Source of the DNA: Fibrobacter sp.
GTDB lineage: Bacteria > Fibrobacterota > Fibrobacteria > Fibrobacterales > Fibrobacteraceae
Assembly (NCBI GenBank): GCA_024399015.1
Contig: JAKSIC010000024.1
Coordinates: forward strand, 1-49,190
Length of the DNA: 49,190 nucleotides
Direction of reading: 5' to 3'
This document shows positions 1 through 7,740 of this stretch, piece by piece (position 1 is the stretch's first letter; every line of letters begins with the position of its first letter). The notes beneath the pieces are model-generated. The model searched no databases and was not told the DNA's origin. It worked only from the letters and a program-made list of their open reading frames with translations. The translations under genes and the position numbers were made by a program.

Positions 1-84
1 AAAGGAATGAGCCCGGTTGGGTACCGGACTCATTACGCAGTTTTATCCTAACTTTCAACTGTCCAACTTTTTGGGGTCAGTTCA
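1..84. mobile_element. IS3-family (IS150-like) terminus, left edge, partial
   Basis: Read inward on the minus strand from position 84, the tip begins TGAACTGACCCC and continues AAAAAGTTGGACA, the style of terminal repeat found in IS150-group IS3 elements. The same sequence recurs inverted at 49107-49190 with one mismatch (position 56). Positions 6-34 form a 12-bp hairpin (one G-T pair, 5-nt loop) that could stop transcription leaving or entering the element. No transposase is present; the element continues outside the window. The family assignment rests only on the terminus. Confidence 0.65.
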
Positions 85-103
85 AAGCCAGGGGGCTTTT
101 TTT
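84..103 (+). terminator. Terminator-like hairpin abutting the IS tip
   Basis: AAAGCC (84-89) pairs with GGCTTT (94-99) around a 4-nt loop and is followed by a T run to 103. The first base of the stem is also the last base of the IS. No plus-strand gene remains upstream, so whatever it terminated lies beyond the IS. The stem is short, so the call is tentative. Confidence 0.4.
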
Positions 104-140
104 GTGCAAAGAGAGGCTTGGTAAGAACGTTGGCAGAGTG

Positions 141-182
141 AAAGAAAAAGCCCCGCAAGAACGTGTCTGCGAGGCTGCGGGG
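141..182 (-). terminator. Intrinsic terminator after the methylthiotransferase gene
   Basis: On the minus strand CCCCGCA (182-176) pairs with TGCGGGG (157-151), followed by a T-rich tract (150-141). It lies 16 bases past the stop codon of the gene at 198-1631 and closes the yajC-def-spoIID-like transcription unit. Confidence 0.75.
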
Positions 183-197
183 AAGAGAGCGGAACCC

Positions 198-1631
198 TTA
201 GTCAATGGGTTGGCCGATGAGGGCGAAGGGCTCGGCTGCGGTAATTTTCACGCGGAGTCGTTCGCCCGGACGGTATAGGGTGGCGGATGCTTCAGCATCG
301 CCGTTTAGAATCGTGCTGGAGGGTGCGCCAGATTCGTTATTTAGGACTGCGCTGACGCTTGTGTCGGGTACGGCGATGGCGACGGGGCGGTAGGCGTCGT
401 TTCGGGCGATGAGGGTGCCCTTACGGTAGCCTTGCTTCTCGATGGTCACCTGCTCTGTCTGCCCGATCCAGCGGGAATTGTTTTCTGCGGCGATCTGCTG
501 GAAGGCGGCGGCTAGTTCTGCGGAACGCTTGTGTTTGATCTCGTCGGGAACGACGTCGGTGAGGCGGCTGGCGGGTGTGCCAGGGCGGGAAACGAAGCGG
601 GTGATGTTACAGACGGTGGGGCGGGTTTCGCGGAGAACCTTGAGGGTGTCTGCGAAGTCCTGCTCCGTTTCTCCGGGGAAGCCGACGATAAGGTCCGTGC
701 TGAGGGTAAATAGCGGGAATCGCTTGTTGAATTCCGCGGCAAGCTTGATATAGTCCTGGACGGAGTGCCTGCGGTTCATGGCCTGCAATACGCGTTCGCT
801 GCCGCTTTGAACCGGCAGGTGGATGAACTTGTACACGCGATCGTCCTGGAAGCATTCCATGAGGGCCTCGCTGTACTGCATCATGTGGCGGGGGTTGCCC
901 ATGCCGAGGCGCATGCGGTAATCTCCTGGAACATCTACAAGAATCTTCTGGACAAGCTCGGCAAGGTTCCGGGGCGCTTTTCCGGAGACGTTGGCGCTGT
1001 CAGTAATGTTTTCAAAATCAAAGCCGTAGCACCCGCAATCCTGCCCAGTAAGCTGGATTTCGTGGCAACCGTCCTGTACGAGCTGGCGGACCTGCTCCAC
1101 GATGGATCCTGCAGAAAAACTACGGAGACGTCCCTTAACCAGCCGGGTGGAACAGTAGGCGCAGGTGTCGAGACAGCCTTCCTCGATATTCACGATACCG
1201 ACTAGGGGAGCCTCACGAAGTACGGAGGATTTTGTGGCATCCCGAAGGACAGTGCTTGTTATTGCCGGTTCTGCATTGAATTGGATGGCTGGTTCTGCGG
1301 CGAGTTGGGGTGTGCCCTTGGATAGTTCCGTCAGGCTTGTGAAAATGATATTGGTATCAATCTTCGCCGCTTCTTCACGAAGGTCCTTGGGGGCGCATCC
1401 CGTGACGTAAATAGCGGCCTCGGGTGCTGCGTCTCTAGCTTGTCTCAAGAGCTTGATGGCGCTGGCATTGCCCTTTACCGTACAGACGTTTAAGATGTAC
1501 GCGTCCGGCAGAACTCCATCCAAGCCGAACATCACGTCATACTTATTCTGCAGTAGTCGGGCAATTTTTTCGCCCTCGCCGAAATTGGCGGCGCAGCCTT
1601 GGCTGATGACTTTGAGAATGGGCTTGGACAT
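198..1631 (-). CDS. MiaB-family tRNA methylthiotransferase, archaeal/eukaryotic e-MtaB type
   Basis: Predicted radical-SAM enzyme that adds a methylthio group to t6A at position 37 of tRNAs. The N-terminal UPF0004 domain has three cluster cysteines (C13, C50, C79). The radical-SAM core starts with CxxxCxxC (C153, C157, C160), and a TRAM-like RNA-binding segment lies at about 390-477. The core wording (LTGQDCGCYG, GMGNPRHMM, HLPVQSGS, DLIVGFPGE) resembles the CDKAL1/archaeal MtaB branch more than bacterial MiaB, MtaB or RimO. At 477 residues the length is normal. The start is an ATG 26 bases after the SpoIID-like stop, so it is probably the last gene of that operon. The exact tRNA target is inferred from family knowledge. 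Confidence 0.85.
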   Translation of the reverse strand: MSKPILKVISQGCAANFGEGEKIARLLQNKYDVMFGLDGVLPDAYILNVCTVKGNASAIKLLRQARDAAPEAAIYVTGCAPKDLREEAAKIDTNIIFTSLTELSKGTPQLAAEPAIQFNAEPAITSTVLRDATKSSVLREAPLVGIVNIEEGCLDTCAYCSTRLVKGRLRSFSAGSIVEQVRQLVQDGCHEIQLTGQDCGCYGFDFENITDSANVSGKAPRNLAELVQKILVDVPGDYRMRLGMGNPRHMMQYSEALMECFQDDRVYKFIHLPVQSGSERVLQAMNRRHSVQDYIKLAAEFNKRFPLFTLSTDLIVGFPGETEQDFADTLKVLRETRPTVCNITRFVSRPGTPASRLTDVVPDEIKHKRSAELAAAFQQIAAENNSRWIGQTEQVTIEKQGYRKGTLIARNDAYRPVAIAVPDTSVSAVLNNESGAPSSTILNGDAEASATLYRPGERLRVKITAAEPFALIGQPID

Positions 1632-1657
1632 AAGTTTGCTTTGCTAGTTGACGAATG

Positions 1658-3070
1658 TTAGCGGGTGTACTTTTCCAAGGTGATGCCCGGATAGTAGTGG
1701 GTCAGGATTTCCTGGAAGCTTTGTCCTGCTAGGGCTCTCGCGCGGACGCCCATCTGGCACATGCCTACGCCGTGGCCGAATCCGGAACCCTTCACCACCC
1801 ATTCCTGCTTTTCGTGCTTGACGCTGAAGAGGGAGGAGGGGAGGATTGAATTTGCTTTCTTGAAAAGCCAGCGGGTTTTATCGGTAAGCACATCGAAATG
1901 TCCCTTGTCGGTTTCTACGCGAAGGGTAAGTATGCGACCGCTGATCAAAGTATCGATGACAGAAATGTTTTTGACCTTCTTGAAGTCGGCTCCAGTTCCG
2001 CTGGAGAACTTTGCCTTGGCTTCCTTGGCATTCTTCTTGAACAGGTCAACAATTTCTTTGTCTGTAAAACGCTTCTCCCACTTCATGTAGCTAGACTCAT
2101 CGCACCAGGGACTGCCATTGGGTCGCAGGTCCGGCTTGCATTGCAGGTAGGGAAGGTTGGGACGATTCCAGGTTGCCAGCGTTTCTGTCTTGCCGCCACA
2201 TGTGGAATGGTAGTAGGCGATGATGAATTCGCCGTTGTAGGTCATGACCACGCCTGCGGTAGCCTTGACTGCCGCGTCTGTCAGCGGGGTGGCGCCTTCA
2301 AGGCCCTTGTAGACCTGGTCCTTCACGTCGGCGTAGACATCGAAACCCAAGGCTTCGCGGCTGTTGAAATGCTTGTAGGCGTAGGTGCGTGCGGCGATTG
2401 CCTGGGCCTTCAACGCTTCGATGCGGGAGGCGTCCAGCTTGCCGATTTCGTAGGGCACGGAACCGCGTAAGTAGTCTTCCACGTCGACGGCATTGATTGC
2501 GTCGACTTTGCCATTGGTTGCGCGGAGCAGTACGGAGCCCGGATAGCAGGCGCGCTTTAAGGATTTCTGGTCCTGGGCTACGGCGATGCAACTGCCGTCT
2601 TCGTTCTGGAATTCGCGGGATTCCATTTCCATGGACTTGCCGCCGGCCTGCAATTTAACGTGGGAGCCTGTTGCGGTTACCTTGATTTCTTCGCCGTTGA
2701 ACATCAGGTAAAGTTCCTTGACGCCAACGAAAATTCCCACGCGGATGGGACGGTTCAAATCCTGAGGAATGGCCCTGTTTTGCAAACCCTGTGGCGCAGC
2801 AACTTCTACTTCTTCTGATGTGGACGCCGCTTCGATAGGGGCGAAGTTTTCCATGAACAAGGAATCCTCGCTTGCGGAGTCTACGACAGGTTGAGCAACA
2901 GGTGTTGCGTTCGTAGGAGCTACCGGAACGAACTTGACCACTTCCGCCTTGGCCACGTCATCGGGCAAGTCAAAGTCATCTGCAGATGCAGAAACAGCCT
3001 GCGACTCTGCAAATGCAAAGTGCGTCAGGCTGTAAAAGAGAATGGAGAGGAATGTCCACCGGAACTTCAA
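1658..3070 (-). CDS. SpoIID/LytB-domain exported protein
   Basis: A signal peptide (residues 1-21, ending near FAFA) is followed by a low-complexity linker and then a SpoIID domain from about residue 100. It shows the typical VEDYLRGSVPYEI, LKAQAIAARTYA and GFGHGVGMCQMG motifs. SpoIID proteins are peptidoglycan lytic transglycosylases acting on denuded glycan strands in sporulators; in non-sporulating Gram-negatives they are thought to act in envelope remodelling or division. Fibrobacter does not sporulate, so the latter is likelier. The start is a TTG at 3070: no ATG lies upstream in frame, and the signal peptide requires this start. The gene begins 19 bases after def. Confidence 0.85.
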   Translation of the reverse strand: MKFRWTFLSILFYSLTHFAFAESQAVSASADDFDLPDDVAKAEVVKFVPVAPTNATPVAQPVVDSASEDSLFMENFAPIEAASTSEEVEVAAPQGLQNRAIPQDLNRPIRVGIFVGVKELYLMFNGEEIKVTATGSHVKLQAGGKSMEMESREFQNEDGSCIAVAQDQKSLKRACYPGSVLLRATNGKVDAINAVDVEDYLRGSVPYEIGKLDASRIEALKAQAIAARTYAYKHFNSREALGFDVYADVKDQVYKGLEGATPLTDAAVKATAGVVMTYNGEFIIAYYHSTCGGKTETLATWNRPNLPYLQCKPDLRPNGSPWCDESSYMKWEKRFTDKEIVDLFKKNAKEAKAKFSSGTGADFKKVKNISVIDTLISGRILTLRVETDKGHFDVLTDKTRWLFKKANSILPSSLFSVKHEKQEWVVKGSGFGHGVGMCQMGVRARALAGQSFQEILTHYYPGITLEKYTR

Positions 3071-3089
3071 TGGATATCCCTGCCCTAAA

Positions 3090-3632
3090 TTAGCGCTTGC
3101 CCTTGAGCTTGGCCTGGGAATCCTTGGCCATCTTCTTCAACTTGGACTGGTTCATCATGCGGTCAGAAGTAGAGATCTTGTCCACGAACAGGTCGCCGTT
3201 CAGGTGATCGGTTTCGTGCTGGATGCAGCGGCCAAAGAGACCGTCGCAATCGTGGATTTCCTGTGCTTCGCCGTTGATGTCGAAGAAACGTACGCAGACC
3301 TTGCTCGGACGCAGTACGTTGCAGAAAATGTCGGGAACAGAGAGGCAGCCTTCATCGTATTCAACGATTTCTGCATCAGGTTCAGCTTCCCATTCCGGGT
3401 TGAACATGATGTAAGGGCGAGGTTCCTCTTCTCCGGGGATAGCGGTGTCGATCACCACAAGACGGATGTTCTTGCCAATCTGAGGAGCGGCAAGGCCGCA
3501 ACCCGGGGCGTCGTACATGGTTTCAAGCATGTCGCGGGCCAGTTGACGGAGTTCCGGGGTAATTTCGGTAATGGGTTCGCACTTCTTGCGCAGAACCGGG
3601 TCGCCGTAAATTCGGATGGGGAGGATTGCCAT
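3090..3632 (-). CDS. def: Peptide deformylase
   Basis: Removes the N-formyl group from nascent proteins. All three metal-site motifs are visible: GCGLAAPQ (residues 44-51), EGCLS with metal ligand C96, and QHETDHL with H139, catalytic E140 and H143. At 180 residues the length is normal for a type 1 deformylase. It starts with ATG 17 bases after yajC and runs into the SpoIID-like gene. It is not paired with fmt here, unlike in many bacteria. Confidence 0.96.
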   Translation of the reverse strand: MAILPIRIYGDPVLRKKCEPITEITPELRQLARDMLETMYDAPGCGLAAPQIGKNIRLVVIDTAIPGEEEPRPYIMFNPEWEAEPDAEIVEYDEGCLSVPDIFCNVLRPSKVCVRFFDINGEAQEIHDCDGLFGRCIQHETDHLNGDLFVDKISTSDRMMNQSKLKKMAKDSQAKLKGKR

Positions 3633-3649
3633 AACTTATGTACCTTGGA

Positions 3650-4027
3650 TTACTTCTTTTCTTCGGTCTTTTCTGCCGGCTTTGCTTCTGCGTTGAGAAC
3701 GCGGAGGATTGCTGCCTTTTCGAAGTCGATGAGGGTGGTAGAACCGGTACGAACAGTGACGGTGGTAGAGGTTTCGTCGATGTTGGTCACAATGCCGATG
3801 ATACCAGCGGTGGTCATCACCTTGTCACCCTTCTTGAGGCCCTTGCGCATTTCTTCCTGAAGCTTTCTTTCCTTGCTCTGCGGGCGGATGAAGAAGAACC
3901 ACATCACGACGAACATGAGGATCAGCGGAAGGAAACCACCCAAAGCGCTGGGCTGCTGTTCTGCTGCTGCATCCTGAGCAAAAGCTGCAACGGAAGCGAG
4001 GGAGATGAGAAGTGCGGAAAGTTTCAT
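3650..4027 (-). CDS. yajC: Sec translocase accessory subunit YajC
   Basis: Small inner-membrane partner of SecDF-YidC. The sequence has a cleavable-looking N-terminus (MKLSALLISLASVAAFAQ), one transmembrane helix (about residues 31-48, FLPLILMFVVMWFFFIRPQ), then the conserved basic stretch and KKGDKVMTTAGIIGIV typical of the family. The C-terminus is lysine- and glutamate-rich. An extra N-terminal signal-like segment before the usual YajC helix is seen in several Gram-negative lineages. It heads the yajC-def-spoIID-like-mtaB run. secD and secF are not adjacent. Confidence 0.93.
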   Translation of the reverse strand: MKLSALLISLASVAAFAQDAAAEQQPSALGGFLPLILMFVVMWFFFIRPQSKERKLQEEMRKGLKKGDKVMTTAGIIGIVTNIDETSTTVTVRTGSTTLIDFEKAAILRVLNAEAKPAEKTEEKK

Positions 4028-4092
4028 TTGAATAACCTTTATGTAAGGGGTTTAATAATTACGGAAATAAAATAGTAAAAACCGCGGAACGA

Positions 4093-5025
4093 TTAGACCA
4101 GCTTCTTGTCCAATTGCGGGAATATGCGGTTCAATTCCAGCATATCCATGATCTTCTCGAAATCACAGTAGAAGAAACCGATGGATTCCAGAGGGATGGT
4201 GGGATCGCCGAAGTCCACGGGAATGGAGGGCTTGATGAGGCCGCGCTGAACCAAGGGCTGGATGGTGAGCATGGTGACGGTCATACCGTGCATTGCCTTT
4301 TTGGCGGTAGCCTTGATGGTGTCGGTGGTGACGACGCAAACACCGTTGTTCAGCGGCTCGTGGCTTTCCTGTACGGCCTTCATGATGGCGGTAAGGATCA
4401 TCTGTTCCGTCATGGAAAGAATGTTGGGAGAAACCTTCTTCTTAGTAGCACGGTACTGGATTGTCTCGTACAGAAGCCCGATGACGCGGGGGCTATCTAC
4501 AAAGATTTCGTCGCCGTGAACCTTGAGTACATCTAGGCCTTCCAATGCGGACAGAAGTTCCTGGATGTCTTCCTTTCCCAAGTTCACCAGGATGTTGATT
4601 TCCTTGATGATTTCCTGCAGGGAAATCTTTTGGTTGGAATTGTTTTCCAGATGGGATTTCAGCAAGTACAGAAGAGTGGGCAAGGCCATGACGCGGCTGT
4701 TCTTCTGGTTTGCTTCTTCGGCAATATGGTAACGTCCGGTGAGGAATGTCAAAATGGAGCGGAGCCAGCTTGGTTCTTCGTCCAGGATATTCTTCAAGGC
4801 AACGTGAGGAATTTCCTGGATTGCAGCGTCTTCCATGACCTGGATAGTTTCATCGCAAGGCGTACCCTCGATTAAGCTGAATTCCCCAATCAGGGAGCCG
4901 GGACCGTAGTTGTTAACCTTGCTTGTGTGGGTAGAAGATCCCTTGAGGAGACCGTCCTTTACGATGTAGAGGGCGTCCTTGGAATCTCCTTCCTTGCAGA
5001 GGAATTGACCTTCGGAAAGATTCAT
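4093..5025 (-). CDS. Cyclic-nucleotide-binding-domain protein (second of a pair)
   Basis: An N-terminal CNB fold (about residues 1-110) is visible from GQFLCKEGDSKDALYIVKDG and the YGPGSLIGEFSLIEG turn. The phosphate-binding-cassette arginine expected after that turn is not evident (TPCDETIQV), so cAMP binding is doubtful. Residues 110-310 are mainly helical, and I recognise no standard Crp helix-turn-helix in them. The ATG shares one base with the stop of the upstream paralogue (TAATG), which implies translational coupling. Probably a regulator or sensor; no target is evident. Confidence 0.75.
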   Translation of the reverse strand: MNLSEGQFLCKEGDSKDALYIVKDGLLKGSSTHTSKVNNYGPGSLIGEFSLIEGTPCDETIQVMEDAAIQEIPHVALKNILDEEPSWLRSILTFLTGRYHIAEEANQKNSRVMALPTLLYLLKSHLENNSNQKISLQEIIKEINILVNLGKEDIQELLSALEGLDVLKVHGDEIFVDSPRVIGLLYETIQYRATKKKVSPNILSMTEQMILTAIMKAVQESHEPLNNGVCVVTTDTIKATAKKAMHGMTVTMLTIQPLVQRGLIKPSIPVDFGDPTIPLESIGFFYCDFEKIMDMLELNRIFPQLDKKLV

Positions 5026-5936
5026 TATACGACCCCCCGAATGTTGGTCTCGTAGCGCAGGGCTTTCAAGAAGTATGTTACTTTGTTTGTATCGACAGCG
5101 AAGTTGTCTTCATCTACGGGCTTGAACCAACCCAACTTGACCAGGTGAATCCATTCTGTTACATCGGCCTTGGGGTCGTTCTGCTTTATGAAGGCAAGCC
5201 ACCCCGGACCATCCTTCTTGACGCCAGCGTCCATGGTGGACAGAAACACCAGAACCTTTTTCTGGTAAAGCGTCAGCTTGTAGGGTGCGAAGGTTTCGCA
5301 CTTCTCCACAGAAGTCAGGTAGTCGATGAAAATTTTCAGGAGGAACGGGTCGGGGATTTTGCAAATCGCACGGCCGTCGATTTTCGTAAGCTGCAGCAGG
5401 TGCCTGCGGATGAGGGACTTGAAATCCTCTTGCACGGAGTCGCTGGGGATGCGTGTAAGCCAGGCGTATTCCTGGATCATCTCGGTAAGGGACAGCGGAG
5501 TCTTTGCTGGCTTGTGGCTGCAGTACTCTGCCAAGCTCTTTAAAGTGTTCTGCACGTTGGACTGGCGGGCTGCATACTTCAGCTTACGGGTCTTTGCAGA
5601 AAGGGTCTTGATAACGGCAAGAAGCCATACCGGCAGACGATGCAGTTCGGATTCCATGCACTCTTCGTTGACGATGGTGATGGTGGAATCCTTGGTAGCC
5701 ACAAGTTCGTGATGGAAAGGCTCACGCTCCAAGAGGGCGGCCACACCTACGAGGTCACCTGGATGCATGGTGAAAACAATTTCGTTGTGATTGTCTTTGT
5801 TGCGAGCTGCCAGTTCCCCGTCGTTCAGGATGACGATACTCCGTTCGTCGCTATCCGGAGTATAAACAACAAATCCCGCCTTCACGTGAATACGATTGGG
5901 CGGGATTATATGTTGCCGGGAATCCACCGTTTTCAT
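5025..5936 (-). CDS. Cyclic-nucleotide-binding-domain protein (first of a pair)
   Basis: A CNB-like beta roll occupies about residues 10-110 (KAGFVVYTPDSDERSIVILNDG, HPGDLVGVAALLEREPFHHEL). It is followed by a long helical region that aligns in plan with the neighbour at 4093-5025, including a central helical block and a basic segment (SLIRRHLLQLTK) that could be winged-helix-like. The two are similar in length (303 and 310 residues) and appear to be an old tandem duplication. The gene begins 26 bases after rplS and may be co-transcribed with the ribosomal operon. Function unknown beyond probable ligand sensing. Confidence 0.72.
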   Translation of the reverse strand: MKTVDSRQHIIPPNRIHVKAGFVVYTPDSDERSIVILNDGELAARNKDNHNEIVFTMHPGDLVGVAALLEREPFHHELVATKDSTITIVNEECMESELHRLPVWLLAVIKTLSAKTRKLKYAARQSNVQNTLKSLAEYCSHKPAKTPLSLTEMIQEYAWLTRIPSDSVQEDFKSLIRRHLLQLTKIDGRAICKIPDPFLLKIFIDYLTSVEKCETFAPYKLTLYQKKVLVFLSTMDAGVKKDGPGWLAFIKQNDPKADVTEWIHLVKLGWFKPVDEDNFAVDTNKVTYFLKALRYETNIRGVV

Positions 5937-5962
5937 GGTCGGACTACCGATAGCAGTAAAGA

Positions 5963-6307
5963 TTACTGACGTTCGTCGATACGAGCAGCCTTACCGCGGA
6001 GGTCGCGCATGTAGTAAATGCGAGACTGACGAACCTTACCCGGGCGATCCAGGAGGATGTTAGCGATACGCGGAGAGTTGACCGGGAAGATACGTTCAAC
6101 AGCAACGCCGTTGGACATCTTACGAACGGTGATGGTCTTGGAAATGCCAGAGTTCTTGACCTGGATGACAACGCCCTTGAACGGCTGGATACGTTCCTTG
6201 GTGCCTTCAATAACCTTGACGTTAACGGTGACGGTGTCGCCAGCGCGGAATTCCGGAAGGTCGGTCTTCACGTTTTCATTCTGGATTGCTTCGATATTCA
6301 GGGACAT
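5963..6307 (-). CDS. rplS: Ribosomal protein bL19
   Basis: Large-subunit protein at the 30S-50S interface. At 114 residues it has the usual length and signatures ([33 protein letters not shown]-like segment [26 protein letters not shown] with the K/R-rich end). Last gene of the classic rpsP-rimM-trmD-rplS order, 15 bases after trmD. Confidence 0.98.
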   Translation of the reverse strand: MSLNIEAIQNENVKTDLPEFRAGDTVTVNVKVIEGTKERIQPFKGVVIQVKNSGISKTITVRKMSNGVAVERIFPVNSPRIANILLDRPGKVRQSRIYYMRDLRGKAARIDERQ

Positions 6308-6322
6308 AATGTACCTCGTTAA

Positions 6323-7027
6323 TTATTTGATGCCAAATTTAGTATCTCTTTCGAGATTTTTAAAGATGTCTGGGCGCCTTTCTGCCGTTCTTTTTAACGA
6401 TTCTTGACGCCTCCAGGCTGCAATGTTCTTGTGATGGCCCGATAAAAGCACATCTGGAACCTTTTTTCCTTCAAAAACTTCCGGACGGGTGTAGACCGGC
6501 CATCCTAGTACGCCCTGGGCAAAGGAGTCGGTATCACCGGATTCTCGGTTGCCGAGTGCGCCGTCGATAAGGCGGACCACTGCGTCTGTTACCAGCATGG
6601 CGGGCAATTCACCACCACTGACAACGAAGTCGCCTATGGAAATTTCCAAATCCACTTCGGACTGGCGGATGCGGTCGTCGATACCCTTGTAGTGCCCGCA
6701 TACCAGCACCAGGTGACTTTCGTGGGAAAGTTCCTCTGCCAGTTTGTGGGTGAAAGGCACGCCGTCTGCAGTCAAATAGATGACCTTGCCGCCGTCTTCC
6801 TTGACGCCCGTACTGCGAATAGCTTTAGCCAGAGGTTCCGGTCGGATGACCATACCCGGCTCGCCGCCGTAGGGAACGTCGTCTACCTGACCGTAGTCAT
6901 TGATTGCGAAGTCTCGCAGGTAGACTGTGTTGAATTCCATAAGCCCCTTATTCTGAGCCCTTCCCATGATAGAAGACTTCATGGGGGTGAACATTTCAGG
7001 AAAAATGGTGATACAATCTATCTTCAT
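6323..7027 (-). CDS. trmD: tRNA (guanine-37-N1)-methyltransferase TrmD
   Basis: Forms m1G37 in tRNAs with G at position 36, preventing +1 frameshifts. The SPOUT knot motifs are clear: MVIRPEPLAKAI, LVLVCGHYKGIDDR and SIGDFVVSGGELPAM. The chosen start is the ATG at 7027 (MKIDCITIFPEMF), because it fits the family N-terminus and its ATGA overlaps the rimM stop. An in-frame start 15 bases upstream is possible but adds a non-conserved MPGGK. 234 residues. Confidence 0.97.
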   Translation of the reverse strand: MKIDCITIFPEMFTPMKSSIMGRAQNKGLMEFNTVYLRDFAINDYGQVDDVPYGGEPGMVIRPEPLAKAIRSTGVKEDGGKVIYLTADGVPFTHKLAEELSHESHLVLVCGHYKGIDDRIRQSEVDLEISIGDFVVSGGELPAMLVTDAVVRLIDGALGNRESGDTDSFAQGVLGWPVYTRPEVFEGKKVPDVLLSGHHKNIAAWRRQESLKRTAERRPDIFKNLERDTKFGIK

Positions 7028-7590
7028 TTTTCCCCCGGGCACATACTCTTGAGGTAGTCTGCGCCGCAGGTAATGCTCTCGCCTTCTTCGTCGATTTCCA
7101 AGATGCAGTCGTCGACCCAGGGGGCTAGAATAGGTTGAGCGGAAAACTCTTTCTGGTACTCCAGATCAAACTTGATCTGGAAGGCATAGACGGAGGGGAG
7201 TTCTTGAACCTCAATGACCTCTCCAACATCACGGCCGTCTTCCAGTTTGACACGGAATCCAGCCAGGTCGTCAATGTAGTACTCGCCCTCGGGGGCAGGC
7301 AGGCGTTCAGATTCAGGAATCATGATGTCGCCATTGACAAAGTGGGTGATGGACTCTGGTGTGTCGTACCCCTTGAATTTAAGCAGCCACAAGTTGTTTG
7401 CCAGCCTGGAATCTTCCACCGTCAGTTTAACCAGTTCGCTATTGGTCTTTTTTAGCATCACATCCGTAAGCTTCTCGTGACGGGTGAGGTCGTGAGTCAG
7501 AGGCATCGCCTTGATGTAGCCTTTTACGCCATGAGTGCGCATGAGCTGACATACGGTGATATACTCTTCTTGTGCTTCGGATTCAGACAT
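7024..7590 (-). CDS. rimM: Ribosome maturation factor RimM
   Basis: 16S processing factor that binds protein uS19. The N-terminal RimM domain is recognisable (ITVCQLMRTHGVKGYIKAMPLT). The C-terminal PRC-barrel has EYYIDDLAGFRV, VGEVIEV and ILAPWVDDCILEID. Its stop overlaps the trmD start by 4 bases. It is separated from rpsP by 150 bases holding a terminator-like hairpin; the KH-domain gene often found there in other phyla is absent. Confidence 0.95.
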   Translation of the reverse strand: MSESEAQEEYITVCQLMRTHGVKGYIKAMPLTHDLTRHEKLTDVMLKKTNSELVKLTVEDSRLANNLWLLKFKGYDTPESITHFVNGDIMIPESERLPAPEGEYYIDDLAGFRVKLEDGRDVGEVIEVQELPSVYAFQIKFDLEYQKEFSAQPILAPWVDDCILEIDEEGESITCGADYLKSMCPGEK

Positions 7591-7687
7591 TAAAGACGTG
7601 GGTGGGAATCTGACTACAGTAAACTAAAAAGCGGATACTGTATATGGAAGGTGGTTGCAAAGGGGTTTTGGAACCTTGCGATTCCTT

Positions 7688-7723
7688 TGAAAAAAGCCTC
7701 GTGCAGGGTTACTGCGCGAGACT
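7688..7723 (-). terminator. Intercistronic terminator or attenuator between rpsP and rimM
   Basis: On the minus strand the stem CTCGCGCAG/CTGCACGAG (one mismatch or wobble) is followed by a T run (7695-7690). It lies 18 bases after the rpsP stop. In the mRNA it could terminate part of the transcripts, leaving S16 made in excess over RimM and TrmD. Confidence 0.65.
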
Positions 7724-7740
7724 CATTCAAAAAGCTTGGA

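Noticed and set aside
3042-3860. 272-codon plus-strand frame across the def region
   Set aside because: Antisense to def and the SpoIID-like gene, both of which have clear family motifs.
6334-6341. TAAATTTG element as the rplS promoter
   Set aside because: It lies inside the trmD coding sequence encoding KFGIK and has no -35 box; kept only as a possibility in the attenuator finding.
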